Assembly: GCA_002753135.1 (NCBI GenBank)
Contig: PDZV01000022.1
Span: forward strand, 1-62,329
Source of the DNA: Magnetococcales bacterium WMHbinv6
GTDB taxonomy: Bacteria > Pseudomonadota > Magnetococcia > Magnetococcales > Magnetaquicoccaceae
Length of the DNA: 62,329 nt
Direction: 5' to 3'
Part shown: in pieces, positions 1 to 8,316 of the stretch
How positions within the stretch are numbered: position 1 is the first letter of the stretch
Layout of the letters: the number at the start of each line of letters is the position of its first letter
Notes under the pieces: generated by a model
The model's database searches: none
Seen by the model: the letters and a program-made list of their open reading frames with translations, nothing else
What the model was told of the DNA's origin: nothing
Translations under genes and position numbers: made by a program

Positions 1-206
1 GCAGTGGTCCGGGTTGGCGCACAGCCAGTTGAACGGTCTGCAGGCGGATTCGTTTCAGATTAGTGCAAAAATAACTGGAATGTCAACATAATAGAGTTCA
101 TCAACCCTCGCCAGGCGGATGACGGAAACAGCGCATGCTCAATATATAGACAACAAGTTGACATCTTACTCCATAATGCACAAAAAATAGTCATTCATTA
201 AAAACA

Positions 207-219
207 AATCAATAAGTTA
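207..219. promoter_or_regulatory. IHF consensus site
   Basis: Thirteen bases match the IHF consensus WATCAANNNNTTR exactly (AATCAA, TAAG, TTA). The site lies about 50 bp upstream of the sigma-54 element at 268-283, the usual place for a DNA bend between an enhancer and a sigma-54 promoter. The match is seen in the sequence; the role is inferred. Confidence 0.45.
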
Positions 220-267
220 ACGAAATATTTATTGAAAAATATCAATATTTTTAAATAGTTAAAAAAG

Positions 268-283
268 TGGCGCGACTATTGCT
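268..283 (+). promoter_or_regulatory. sigma-54 (-24/-12) promoter of the porin gene
   Basis: TGGCGCGA, three bases, then TTGCT fits the RpoN consensus TGGCACGRNNNTTGCW with one mismatch, and the GG and GC doublets have the correct spacing. It lies about 65 bp before the porin start codon. The sigma-54 gene itself is in this window at 6775. An enhancer-binding activator would be required; none is encoded nearby. Confidence 0.6.
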
Positions 284-346
284 GCCTATCTGTCAAGGGA
301 TTATGGATTTTGCATATTTTTTAACCGCAATGGCAAAGGAGTCATC

Positions 347-1195
347 ATGTCTGTACTGCGCACGTCGTATGCTTTGCTCACAGTGTTAGGTTTGTCAGCT
401 TTGGCGGCAGCACCGGTGACAGCAGCAGAAGCCGATAAAGCAAACGCCTCTCCGCACACTTTTACGGCCAATATCGGAGTGGTCAGCAACTATATTTTTC
501 GTGGCCTGACGCAAACCTGGGATAAAGCTGCTCTGCAAGCCGGTGTCGATTACAGCCATGCCAACGGCTGGTATGCCGGTTTATGGGGATCCAGCATCAG
601 CGACAAGCAGTATGCCGACGGTTGGATGGAGCTGGATCTGTATGGTGGTTACAACGGCAAGTTCAACGACGACTGGGGCTGGACTGTCGGCGTCCTGGGC
701 GTCTACTATCCCAGCGCCGATTACCACAAAGCCACGCCGCCCCCCTCCGCCAAATCGCAATCTTACGATAACGCCGAACTCAACGCGGGGATCAGCTATC
801 AATGGGTGAGCGCCAAAGTCTCCGTCGCGGTGACCGACTATTTTGGTGCCAACAGCAATTCCGGTTACAAAGAAGGGAGCAAAGGAACCACCTATTGGGA
901 TTTGACCGCCAATATTCCTCTGCCGGAAGAGACTTTTACCAAGGATGTGACCATTCCGGTCCATATCGGGCGGACCAATTATACCACCGACACAGCGGCA
1001 GGGATCGATCCGAGCTATACCGATTACAAGGTGGGCATCAGCAAAACCTTTGATGGTGGTTGGAATGTGGGTGCCGCCTATACTTATGCCTCCAACGGTG
1101 CCTTGTACAACAACACCTCTTCGGTCAAAAACGCCACAGACAGGCTGGATCTGGGTGGCAGCAATGTTCTGTTAAACCTGACCAAAATCTTTTAG
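347..1195 (+). CDS. TorF-family putative porin (Gcw_chp family)
   Basis: The 282-residue exported protein is probably an outer-membrane beta-barrel. Residues 1-26 form a signal peptide ending near VTA-AEA. The mature start, with the phrase SNYIFRGLTQT, is the hallmark of the Gcw_chp/TorF family, and alternating aromatic strands run to a terminal phenylalanine (TKIF) expected for BAM recognition. The start at 347 has a good AAAGGAG Shine-Dalgarno sequence. Expression is likely sigma-54 dependent, from the element at 268-283. It stands alone and faces a convergent CoA-binding gene. What passes through the pore is not known from the sequence; the family is found in bacteria with varied respiratory and nitrogen or sulfur metabolism. 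Confidence 0.8.
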   Translation: MSVLRTSYALLTVLGLSALAAAPVTAAEADKANASPHTFTANIGVVSNYIFRGLTQTWDKAALQAGVDYSHANGWYAGLWGSSISDKQYADGWMELDLYGGYNGKFNDDWGWTVGVLGVYYPSADYHKATPPPSAKSQSYDNAELNAGISYQWVSAKVSVAVTDYFGANSNSGYKEGSKGTTYWDLTANIPLPEETFTKDVTIPVHIGRTNYTTDTAAGIDPSYTDYKVGISKTFDGGWNVGAAYTYASNGALYNNTSSVKNATDRLDLGGSNVLLNLTKIF

Positions 1196-1230
1196 TCAGC
1201 CCACTTTTCACCCCCGCTCACGCGGGGGGG

Positions 1231-1260
1231 GGCCGGGTGAGCGGCTCCTCTCACCCGGCC
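1231..1260. terminator. GC-rich hairpin between convergent genes
   Basis: An 11-bp perfect stem (GGCCGGGTGAG with its complement) and an 8-base loop lie just after the porin stop and just before the end of the convergent CoA-binding gene. There is no long T run on either side, only short AT stretches, so it may act as a weak bidirectional terminator or RNA-stabilising hairpin. Confidence 0.5.
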
Positions 1261-1267
1261 AAATTTA

Positions 1268-1729
1268 TTACAAGCTGGCCGCCAGACGCCGATGTTCCAC
1301 CATCAGACAACGATCCTGCACGGCAGTCAAACCGCCCTGCCGGGCAATGGTCATTGAACCTTCATGCACAATACTGCTCTGCAACCAAAACAGTCCGGCA
1401 GACTCTCTTTTGCCACCCATCACCCGAACAGCCGCTGCTGCCACCGGCGGGGTATCGTCAGCAGCACGAAAGACATCGACAATATCCACGACAATTTCCG
1501 CCGGAATGGCCTCCAGCGAAGCGTAACAGGGTTCGCCCAACACCGACTCACTGGCCGGACGCACCGGAATGATTTTGTAGCCTGCCTGTTGCAGATAGGC
1601 CGCTACCCGATAGGATGGCCGATCGGTTTTCGGCGAGAGACCGACCACGGCAATGGTCCGTGCCCGGCGCAACAATTCAATCAATTGCTCGTCGCTCACA
1701 CCATCGAGCGCTTGGGCGGAAGATGACAT
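1268..1729 (-). CDS. CoA-binding domain protein (YccU-like)
   Basis: This 153-residue protein has a Rossmann-like CoA-binding fold. The phrase AVVGLSPKTDRPSY near residue 27 is the nucleotide-binding loop typical of the YccU family, followed by a short strand-helix repeat with VDIVDVFR. Family members bind CoA in the manner of succinyl-CoA synthetase alpha subunits but lack the catalytic histidine domain, and their cellular role is unsettled. The ATG has a strong AGGAG six bases upstream. It converges on the porin, with the hairpin at 1231-1260 between them, and follows the CBS gene at 1787 in the same direction, so the two could be cotranscribed. Confidence 0.8.
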   Translation of the reverse strand: MSSSAQALDGVSDEQLIELLRRARTIAVVGLSPKTDRPSYRVAAYLQQAGYKIIPVRPASESVLGEPCYASLEAIPAEIVVDIVDVFRAADDTPPVAAAAVRVMGGKRESAGLFWLQSSIVHEGSMTIARQGGLTAVQDRCLMVEHRRLAASL

Positions 1730-1786
1730 GTTTCACTCCTGATTAGCTGTCAATAAAGGCCAAACAACTCATAAAAATTCCTGGTG

Positions 1787-2932
1787 TCAACCGCAATGAC
1801 TCCGCCCGCTCTCGGAGCCGTGCAGGGTCCAGAAGATGCGATCTTCCCCGGTTGGGGTATGGACCAGGCTGAAACGACAGATGGTACATACACCCGCTCC
1901 GTGACCGGTACGCAACGGCAGAGTAATCCGGTCCATCGTACCGCAGTTGTTCAGTAAAATTGTAATTGCTCCCCAAATTTCCGGATCCCGGGCCAAATCA
2001 TGCACCGAGCGCCCCACCCAGGAAGCATCCAACTCCAGCTCGGCAGCCCCCTTGGTGTTGAGGGCCAGAATACGATGTGTGCCGGAGGGTTCAAACCAAA
2101 TGGCCGGATCGTTGATATCCTCCGGGTTGAGGATGGCCTTATGGGTACGGGCGGAATTAACCACCTGTTTGAGCAGATCGGTCTGGGTCAGCAGACCGAC
2201 CAAACGACGGGGAACACCGGTCAAGCTGTCCCGTTCCACCACCGGGATGCGCCGATGACCGCTGCGCACGAACAGATCGAGGGCATACAACAGATTACGA
2301 TCCGGTTCGATGGTGATGGGCATGGTACTGGGAACTTTGGCCAACGGTGTATCGGGATGCCATTCCGGCGTCAGACGAAAGCGCAACAGATCCCCTTCGG
2401 TCACCATACCCTGCAAGCTGTCGCCATCGGTCAACAGCAGACATCCCCGGTGCCAGGAGACCATCTGGCGGGCCGCTTCGGCAAAAGTCAGCTCACTGGT
2501 CACCGCCGGATGGCGGGGCTGAATGATATCCGATACCCGATAATGGGCCATCAACTCGGAACGAGGCAGCGAGGCGACAATTTGTTTTTCGGTGATCCCG
2601 CCGGAAAGCATGTTATCATCATTCAGCACCGGAAAACGGCGAAAGCGACGGTTGTTGTAGATATTGAGCAACGATTGACAGGGGGTGTCTTCCCGCACCG
2701 TCTGCGGAATGGAGAGGGTAAAATGTTGAAAGGTGGCCTTGTTCAGATCATGACCGGCGACCATCCAACGCAACAAATCAAATTCGGTCACCAGACCCAC
2801 CGGGGCCATATTGTCCAACACCACGGCAAAACCGAAGGGTTGCCGCATCAAACGGCGAATCGCCTCCATCAGGGTTGTGGTGGGAGAGAGAGTGATCAAA
2901 TCGGCAAACATACATTCGCGAACAATGGTCAT
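1787..2932 (-). CDS. Four-CBS-domain protein with C-terminal PAS-like region
   Basis: This 381-residue cytoplasmic protein carries four consecutive CBS motifs (roughly residues 5-60, 75-125, 140-190 and 205-265), each with the usual hydrophobic strand followed by G-hV/IT-x-x-D/Q. CBS pairs bind adenine nucleotides or related ligands. The last 110 residues look PAS-like, with the phrase ALNTKGAAELELD resembling a PAS core. There is no GGDEF, HisKA or EAL output domain, so it may pass a signal by protein contact. The start used is the ATG after GGAGGAAAG; an upstream in-frame ATG at 2965 lacks a better site. It is divergent from kdsD. Function unknown. Confidence 0.7.
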   Translation of the reverse strand: MTIVRECMFADLITLSPTTTLMEAIRRLMRQPFGFAVVLDNMAPVGLVTEFDLLRWMVAGHDLNKATFQHFTLSIPQTVREDTPCQSLLNIYNNRRFRRFPVLNDDNMLSGGITEKQIVASLPRSELMAHYRVSDIIQPRHPAVTSELTFAEAARQMVSWHRGCLLLTDGDSLQGMVTEGDLLRFRLTPEWHPDTPLAKVPSTMPITIEPDRNLLYALDLFVRSGHRRIPVVERDSLTGVPRRLVGLLTQTDLLKQVVNSARTHKAILNPEDINDPAIWFEPSGTHRILALNTKGAAELELDASWVGRSVHDLARDPEIWGAITILLNNCGTMDRITLPLRTGHGAGVCTICRFSLVHTPTGEDRIFWTLHGSESGRSHCG

Positions 2933-3089
2933 CTTTCCTCCGGATATGTTGGGGCCGTGTGTCAAGCGGCCCTGCCGACAAACAGGGAAATTTTTCCGTC
3001 AGGCAGTGGCAAGCCGCACGCAATGGATTATTATGCGGGATGGCATCGTGTTTTGTCCTGGTTTTTTTGTATAGGTAAAGCAGAATCTC

Positions 3090-4082
3090 ATGAACGACAC
3101 AGAAAACAGAATATCGCACGCCAGGGAAACCCTGTTGCTGGAAGCCGAAGCGATTCAGGCGATGGCTTCGCGCCTCGACGAACGCTTTCTTGCAGCGGTA
3201 ACGATGATGGAGGCCTGCAAGGGCCGGATTGTGGTGAGCGGCATGGGCAAATCCGGGTTGATCGGGATGAAAATTGCCGCCACTTTGGCCAGTACCGGCA
3301 CACCGGCCTTTTTTCTGCACCCGGCAGAAGGAAGCCATGGCGATATCGGCATGGTCACCCGACGGGATGTGCTCTTGGCCATTTCCAACAGCGGCGAAAC
3401 GGCAGAACTGATCACCCTGCTGCCCGCCCTGAAATTTTTGGGCGTGGAGATCATCAGCCTGGTGGGTCGCTTACACTCGACGCTGGCACGGGTCAGCACC
3501 ATTGCCCTGGATGTGGCGGTGGAACGGGAGGCCTGTCCGTTGGGACTGGCACCCACCTGTTCGACCACAGCAGCCCTGGCCATGGGTGACGCGCTGGCCG
3601 TCGCCTTGCTGGAGCGCCGACAACTGAGCCCGGAACAGTTTGCCTTATTTCACCCCGGTGGCGCTTTGGGGAAAAAATTGTTGCTCCGGGTTGCAGACCT
3701 CATGCACACTGGCCCCACTATCCCGTTGGTTTCCCATCGGGAGAGCATGCGTCAGGCGGTGTTGGAGATGACCGCCAAACGGTTGGGAGTCACCGGCATC
3801 ATCGATGACAACGGCGCTCTGGTGGGCATCATCACCGACGGCGATTTACGGCGTTTGCTGGAACGAGGCGGTCAGCAGGAGAAGATGCAAGATCTGCTGG
3901 CCTGCCCGACAGCACAGGTGATGACCCGGCAACCGAAAACCATCGCCGCCCAGGCCCTGGCGGTCGAGGCACTGCGCCTCATGGAGGAAAAAAAGATTAC
4001 CACTTTGTTTGTCGGCCAACTGGCTGCCGCTCCAGAGGGGATTATTCACTTGCATGATATTTTGGGAGCCGGACTGTTATGA
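3090..4082 (+). CDS. kdsD: Arabinose-5-phosphate isomerase (KdsD)
   Basis: This enzyme interconverts D-ribulose-5-phosphate and D-arabinose-5-phosphate, the first step of KDO synthesis for LPS. It has 330 residues, the normal length. An N-terminal SIS domain contains GMGKSG near residue 50, HPAEGSHGD, and SNSGET, which contacts sugar phosphate. Two C-terminal CBS domains lie at about 205-330. It heads a run of overlapping genes: its TGA overlaps the kdsC ATG. The next step shown here is KdsC; kdsA and kdsB are not in the window. Confidence 0.93.
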   Translation: MNDTENRISHARETLLLEAEAIQAMASRLDERFLAAVTMMEACKGRIVVSGMGKSGLIGMKIAATLASTGTPAFFLHPAEGSHGDIGMVTRRDVLLAISNSGETAELITLLPALKFLGVEIISLVGRLHSTLARVSTIALDVAVEREACPLGLAPTCSTTAALAMGDALAVALLERRQLSPEQFALFHPGGALGKKLLLRVADLMHTGPTIPLVSHRESMRQAVLEMTAKRLGVTGIIDDNGALVGIITDGDLRRLLERGGQQEKMQDLLACPTAQVMTRQPKTIAAQALAVEALRLMEEKKITTLFVGQLAAAPEGIIHLHDILGAGLL

Positions 4083-4651
4083 GTGGAGAAGCTCGGCCCT
4101 GGCCGGAAGAGAGGGCGCAATCAATCCGCATGGTGGCTTTGGATGTGGATGGTGTCTTGACCGACGGTGTCATCCAGTTGGATAATAACGGGGTGGAAAG
4201 CAAGCGCTTTTATGTGCGTGACGGCATGGGCATCCGCCTCATGTTGCAGGCGGGTATCCGGGTTGGTCTGTTGACAGCCCGCCAATCTGCCCTGGTCAGC
4301 CATCGGGCTGCCGAACTGTCGCTCAGTTTTGTCCATCAAGGTGCGCGACGCAAATGGCCAACCTTGCAACAGGAGTTGCAACAAGCCGGTCTGCAGCCGG
4401 AGCAATGTCTGTTCATGGGGGATGATCTGGTGGATTTGGCGGCACTGCACCAGGTCGGTTTGGCCGTAGCCCCTGCCGATGCCGATCTTGAAGTGTTGCG
4501 GCGGGTTCATTGGGTAACGCAAGCCAAAGGGGGATATGGAGCCGTGCGCGAAATGGCCGAACGTCTGTTACGCAGCCAGGGGCAGTGGGACAAACTGGTG
4601 CAGGGATTGTTGCAGGGAGAGCCGGATCCCCGGCCACAGATACCAGAATGA
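4079..4651 (+). CDS. kdsC: 3-deoxy-D-manno-octulosonate 8-phosphate phosphatase (KdsC)
   Basis: This HAD-superfamily phosphatase removes phosphate from KDO-8-P to give KDO. It has 190 residues. The HAD motif I, DVDGVLTDG, is at residues 22-30 with the nucleophile and acid aspartates at 22 and 24. Motif III/IV aspartates are in MGDDLVDLAAL near residue 115, and the KDO-phosphatase phrase RDGMGIRLM is present. It overlaps kdsD by four bases and lptC by four bases (ATGA), so these genes are translationally coupled. The C-terminal end is somewhat extended. Confidence 0.93.
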   Translation: MSGEARPWPEERAQSIRMVALDVDGVLTDGVIQLDNNGVESKRFYVRDGMGIRLMLQAGIRVGLLTARQSALVSHRAAELSLSFVHQGARRKWPTLQQELQQAGLQPEQCLFMGDDLVDLAALHQVGLAVAPADADLEVLRRVHWVTQAKGGYGAVREMAERLLRSQGQWDKLVQGLLQGEPDPRPQIPE

Positions 4652-5319
4652 AAAGGCCGGTCAAAACGCTTTTGATTGCCATTCCTTTGTTGGTGGTGGG
4701 CGTGGTAGTCTGGTATCTGCAACATCCGAATCGGGTAAGTACCGGATCTAACCGGGTGACATCCGGGGGGGATCCCTGTCGCAGTATGCCAACGACCGCT
4801 GCGGCCAACAAAAACTGCGCACAGGCCGGTCAAGAGAGCGAGCCTCCGGCAACCGCCACACAGGTCAACGATCTGCAACTGACCCAACTGGCTGGTGAGC
4901 GCACCGAATGGCGACTGCTTGCACCCTTTGCCCGGGATGATGGCAAAAATAAAATCATGATCCAGCAACCGGATCTGCTGCTGTATGGCAGCGATGGTCA
5001 ACTCTCTGCCGTCACCGCGCAGGAGGGCACCGTAAACAGCCAGACCCAGGTGATGACTTTTAGCGGGCAGGTGGTCGCCACCAGCGATCAGCAGCGCTTG
5101 ACCAGTGAGATCCTGCACTTCGATCCTGCCCGTAAAATGTTGTATACTCAACAACCTTTTGTTCTGGTTGACGAGACAATGCAACTGGAAGGGGTCGGAT
5201 TTGCCCTGTTGCAGGAAAAGCAATCGATGATTGTGCAACAAAAAGTACGTGTTCATTATTTTGCCGTCGGCGATGAGGAAGACCGTGAAGAAGAAGATGG
5301 TGCAACCCCCCGTTCCTGA
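4648..5319 (+). CDS. lptC: LPS export periplasmic protein LptC
   Basis: LptC is the bitopic inner-membrane protein that passes LPS from LptBFG to LptA. The 223-residue sequence has one N-terminal membrane anchor (residues 6-24, an LLIAIPLLVVGVVVW-type segment) followed by a periplasmic beta-jellyroll (DLLLYGSDGQLSAVTAQEG, then repeated strand turns). The start ATG overlaps the kdsC stop. An earlier in-frame start within kdsC is possible but would place extra sequence before the anchor. Its 3' end overlaps the start of lptA. The assignment rests strongly on order (kdsD-kdsC-lptC-lptA-lptB), since LptC sequences diverge. Confidence 0.85.
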   Translation: MKRPVKTLLIAIPLLVVGVVVWYLQHPNRVSTGSNRVTSGGDPCRSMPTTAAANKNCAQAGQESEPPATATQVNDLQLTQLAGERTEWRLLAPFARDDGKNKIMIQQPDLLLYGSDGQLSAVTAQEGTVNSQTQVMTFSGQVVATSDQQRLTSEILHFDPARKMLYTQQPFVLVDETMQLEGVGFALLQEKQSMIVQQKVRVHYFAVGDEEDREEEDGATPRS

Positions 5320-5959
5320 ACATTGGCACCCCGTTTCGGCTTGGATGAGGCTCGGGCTGCTGTTTTTTTTCTTGGCCACTCTTTTTGCGTTGCCTGCACA
5401 ATCGTGGGCTGCGGCAACGACGACCCAGGAAGGGCTGACCATTACAGCCGATCGGATGGAATTGGATGACAAAAAACAGGTGGCGGTCTTTTTCGGTTCG
5501 GTGCGGGCCGACGAAAAGCGCATCCAGCTGAGTGCCGATAAAATGACTGTCTTCTACCAAAAAAAAAGCCGCCGTCTGCCAGCCTCGGCAGGCAATAAAC
5601 GGGGTGGGGTGGCAAAAATTCATGCCGAAGGTCATGTCGTACTGAACCAGGAAGAGAGCCAGGGAACAGCGGATGAAATGATCTATCAGGTGGACAAACA
5701 GCTGCTGGAGATGATCGGTCAGGTACAGAATGCCGCCATCCTGCATGCCAACGACCGCCTGGAAGGCAAACGGATCCTGGTCACCATCTCGGAAGAGCAT
5801 ACCATCAGCAAAATTACCGTGCAGAGCGGTGATCAACGTCGGGTTTCCGCCCGCATCATGCCGACCGATAACAGTGAAGGCGCTGCCCCCCCCTCGGCAA
5901 CCGGAACAACGGCAGTCAAGCCGGGAAAATCCAGCAACACCAAAACAGGCGCACAGTGA
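5273..5959 (+). CDS. lptA: LPS transport periplasmic protein LptA
   Basis: LptA forms the periplasmic bridge carrying LPS to the outer membrane. It has a hydrophobic signal segment (about residues 26-45, ending QSWAAA), then an OstA-type jellyroll: GLTITADRMELDDKKQVAVFFGSV is the conserved opening strand pair, and repeated beta strands follow with HAEGHVVLNQEES. The C-terminal tail is low-complexity (Ala, Pro, Thr). The start is uncertain: ATG at 5273 or ATG at 5297, both inside the lptC 3' end, the second preceded by GAAGAAGAAG. Its TGA overlaps the GTG start of lptB. Confidence 0.87.
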   Translation: MRKTVKKKMVQPPVPEHWHPVSAWMRLGLLFFFLATLFALPAQSWAAATTTQEGLTITADRMELDDKKQVAVFFGSVRADEKRIQLSADKMTVFYQKKSRRLPASAGNKRGGVAKIHAEGHVVLNQEESQGTADEMIYQVDKQLLEMIGQVQNAAILHANDRLEGKRILVTISEEHTISKITVQSGDQRRVSARIMPTDNSEGAAPPSATGTTAVKPGKSSNTKTGAQ

Positions 5960-6747
5960 GCAGGATGGAAAAGAGCCAACCCTCTGCTGAAACGGTTGCC
6001 CAACAACAGCTCCCCTCCTCCGACAAACGGTCGTTGCAGGTCGCCGGCTTGGGAAAAACTTTCCGTGGACGCAAGGTGGTAGCAAAAGTAGACCTTTCCC
6101 TTATCCCCGGAGAGGTGGTAGGTTTATTGGGACCGAACGGTGCTGGCAAAACCACCACCTTCTATATGATCGTCGGTTTGGTTGCTCCGGAAGAGGGTAC
6201 GATTCATTTGGACGGGCACGAAATCACCCACGCGCCGATGTATCGTCGCGCCAGGGCGGGTATCTCCTATCTGCCCCAGGAGCCTTCCATCTTCCGCAAA
6301 ATGAGTGTACGGGAAAATGTCCTCTCCATCCTGGAAACTTTGCCGTTGTCCCGTTCGGAGCGACTGGAACGTTTAGAACACTTGCTCAACGAACTGGGTG
6401 TGTTATCGTTAGCAGAAGTTCCGGGATATGCCCTGTCGGGAGGGGAGCGGCGGCGTGTGGAAGTGGCACGGGCTTTGGCCATCGAACCCCGTTATATCCT
6501 CTTGGATGAACCATTTGCCGGCGTTGATCCGTTGGCCGTGGAGGAGATACAAACCATCATCCGCCACCTGCAACAACGGCATATCGGTATCTTGATCACC
6601 GATCATAATGTACGGGAAACGTTAGGCATTTGCGACCGCGCCTATGTCATGTCCGATGGCAGGGTGCTGGCCCATGGTGTACCAGAACAACTGGTCGGCG
6701 ATGAAAATGTGCGGGCGATGTATTTGGGCAAAGATTTTCAACTGTAA
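5956..6747 (+). CDS. lptB: LPS export ABC transporter ATP-binding protein LptB
   Basis: This ATPase powers LPS extraction from the inner membrane with LptF and LptG, which are not in the window. It has 263 residues: Walker A GPNGAGKTT at 59-67, signature LSGGERRRVE, Walker B YILLDEPFAGVDP, and the H-loop ITDHNVRETL. The start is GTG at 5956, in a four-base GTGA overlap with lptA; an ATG three codons later is an alternative. About 25 residues precede the ABC domain, slightly more than usual. It sits directly upstream of rpoN, the classical arrangement. Confidence 0.95.
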   Translation: MSRMEKSQPSAETVAQQQLPSSDKRSLQVAGLGKTFRGRKVVAKVDLSLIPGEVVGLLGPNGAGKTTTFYMIVGLVAPEEGTIHLDGHEITHAPMYRRARAGISYLPQEPSIFRKMSVRENVLSILETLPLSRSERLERLEHLLNELGVLSLAEVPGYALSGGERRRVEVARALAIEPRYILLDEPFAGVDPLAVEEIQTIIRHLQQRHIGILITDHNVRETLGICDRAYVMSDGRVLAHGVPEQLVGDENVRAMYLGKDFQL

Positions 6748-6774
6748 CTTTACGGCAGGAATTGAGGCTTTCTT

Positions 6775-8259
6775 ATGGCGTTAGGTTTGGAACTGAAACT
6801 GCGGATGGGCCAGCAACTGGTAATGACACCCCAGTTGCAAATGGCCATCAAGCTGTTGCAGATGTCCAGCCTGGAATTGGCTGATTACCTCCAGGAAGAG
6901 CTGGATAAAAATCCGTTGCTGGAACGGGATGATGAGCGCCCCGAAGAGGAGATGGTCGGCATGAACGAGCTGCTGGCCAATGAAAGATCGGCAGAAAGCG
7001 GCTCCGCAGCTGACCACGACGGGGAGCCAACCGAACAAAATCTTTGCGAAGATTTGCCGGTCGATGCCTCCTGGGCGGATATTTATGGCGATCAATCCGG
7101 TTCCTATACGTCATCACAAACCTTCGACAGCAATGCCAGCAGCGAAGCCCCTCCTCTGGAAAACACCCTGGTACGCAACGAAACCCTGACCGATTATCTG
7201 ATCTGGCAACTGGGCGTCTCGGCGATCAACGAGCGGGAACGGGTCATCGGCATAACCATCATAGATGCCATTGATGATAACGGTTATTTAACCACCGATC
7301 TGCAAACCATTGCCGATATTACCCGCTTTACCCTGGATGAGGTGGAAGATGCCTTGTTGCTGGTGCAATCCTTTGAACCGGCTGGCGTAGCAGCCCGCAC
7401 TCTATCAGAATGTTTGTTGCTGCAGTTAAAAAGTCGCAAGCAGGCCCATCCCCCTTATACCACTTTGTTGGAAAATCTGGAGGATTTGGCCCGACGGGAT
7501 TTTCGCAAACTCAAGCGCATCTTGAAGTTGTCGGATGATGAATTGCAGGATGCGGTCGAACTGATTCAATCGCTCAATCCCAAACCCGGCCTGGCCTTTG
7601 GCAGTGAACAGGCCAATTATATTTCGCCGGATGTGTACGTGCGCAAACAGGATGGGCAATGGATTGTGGAGGTCAATACCGACGCCATGCCCAAACTGCG
7701 CGTCAATAAAGAGTATGACAACGCGATCAATGGCCGCCTGTCGGCTCAGGATAAACGATTTCTGCAGGATAATGCCCGTTCCGCCCAATGGCTGATCAAG
7801 AGTCTGGAACAACGCTCCAGCACCATCTACCGGGTGGCAGAGTCGATTGTCCGTTTTCAGACCAACTTTTTGGAATATGGTCGCGAACATTTAAAACCGT
7901 TGATTCTCAAGGATGTAGCCGACGATATCGGCGTCCACGAATCGACCGCCTCACGGGTCACCAGCAATAAATATATCCATACCCCGCGAGGTATTTTTGA
8001 GCTGAAATATTTTTTTTCCTCCTCGCTGGTTTCTCAATCCGGGGAAAACCACTCTTCCGAAGCAGTCAAATTCAAAATTCAAAAACTGGTGGAAAGTGAA
8101 TCCCCCAACCGCCCCTATTCCGATGAAAAACTTGCCAAACTACTGAAAGACCAAGGCATTATCGTTGCCCGACGCACGATTGCCAAATATCGCGATATTC
8201 TGAGTATCCCCTCCTCCTCCCGTCGCAAACAGTTGGGAACCGGTGGTGGTGAAAGTTGA
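6775..8259 (+). CDS. rpoN: RNA polymerase sigma-54 factor RpoN
   Basis: This alternative sigma factor recognises -24/-12 promoters and needs an AAA+ activator. It has 494 residues, the usual length. Region I is glutamine- and leucine-rich (MTPQLQMAIKLLQM near residue 20) and inhibits opening until activated. An acidic region II follows, then the core-binding region. The C-terminal RpoN box ARRTIAKYR lies at about 466-474. It sits 27 bases after lptB and before ptsN. The porin promoter at 268-283 is a plausible target in this same window. Confidence 0.97.
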   Translation: MALGLELKLRMGQQLVMTPQLQMAIKLLQMSSLELADYLQEELDKNPLLERDDERPEEEMVGMNELLANERSAESGSAADHDGEPTEQNLCEDLPVDASWADIYGDQSGSYTSSQTFDSNASSEAPPLENTLVRNETLTDYLIWQLGVSAINERERVIGITIIDAIDDNGYLTTDLQTIADITRFTLDEVEDALLLVQSFEPAGVAARTLSECLLLQLKSRKQAHPPYTTLLENLEDLARRDFRKLKRILKLSDDELQDAVELIQSLNPKPGLAFGSEQANYISPDVYVRKQDGQWIVEVNTDAMPKLRVNKEYDNAINGRLSAQDKRFLQDNARSAQWLIKSLEQRSSTIYRVAESIVRFQTNFLEYGREHLKPLILKDVADDIGVHESTASRVTSNKYIHTPRGIFELKYFFSSSLVSQSGENHSSEAVKFKIQKLVESESPNRPYSDEKLAKLLKDQGIIVARRTIAKYRDILSIPSSSRRKQLGTGGGES

Positions 8260-8289
8260 TCCAAGCAGCCGGGATCACTCTTTTTTCCG

Positions 8290-8306
8290 GGCAGCAACCT
8301 GCTGCC
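8290..8306 (+). promoter_or_regulatory. Small hairpin just before ptsN
   Basis: GGCAGCA and TGCTGCC form a 7-bp stem with a 3-base loop ending 10 bases before the ptsN ATG, where a ribosome-binding site would normally be. No clear Shine-Dalgarno is visible there, so the hairpin may modulate ptsN translation. This is inference. Confidence 0.3.
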
Positions 8307-8316
8307 AACCCTGTCC

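Noticed and set aside
1-63. Open frame from the window edge ending in TAG at 61-63
   Set aside because: Twenty codons with no recognisable motif cannot be told from chance.
1826-1852. GGGTCCAGAAG stretch resembling the shared terminator stem
   Set aside because: It lies inside the CBS gene, lacks the second arm and a T run, and encodes conserved sense codons; similarity is by chance.
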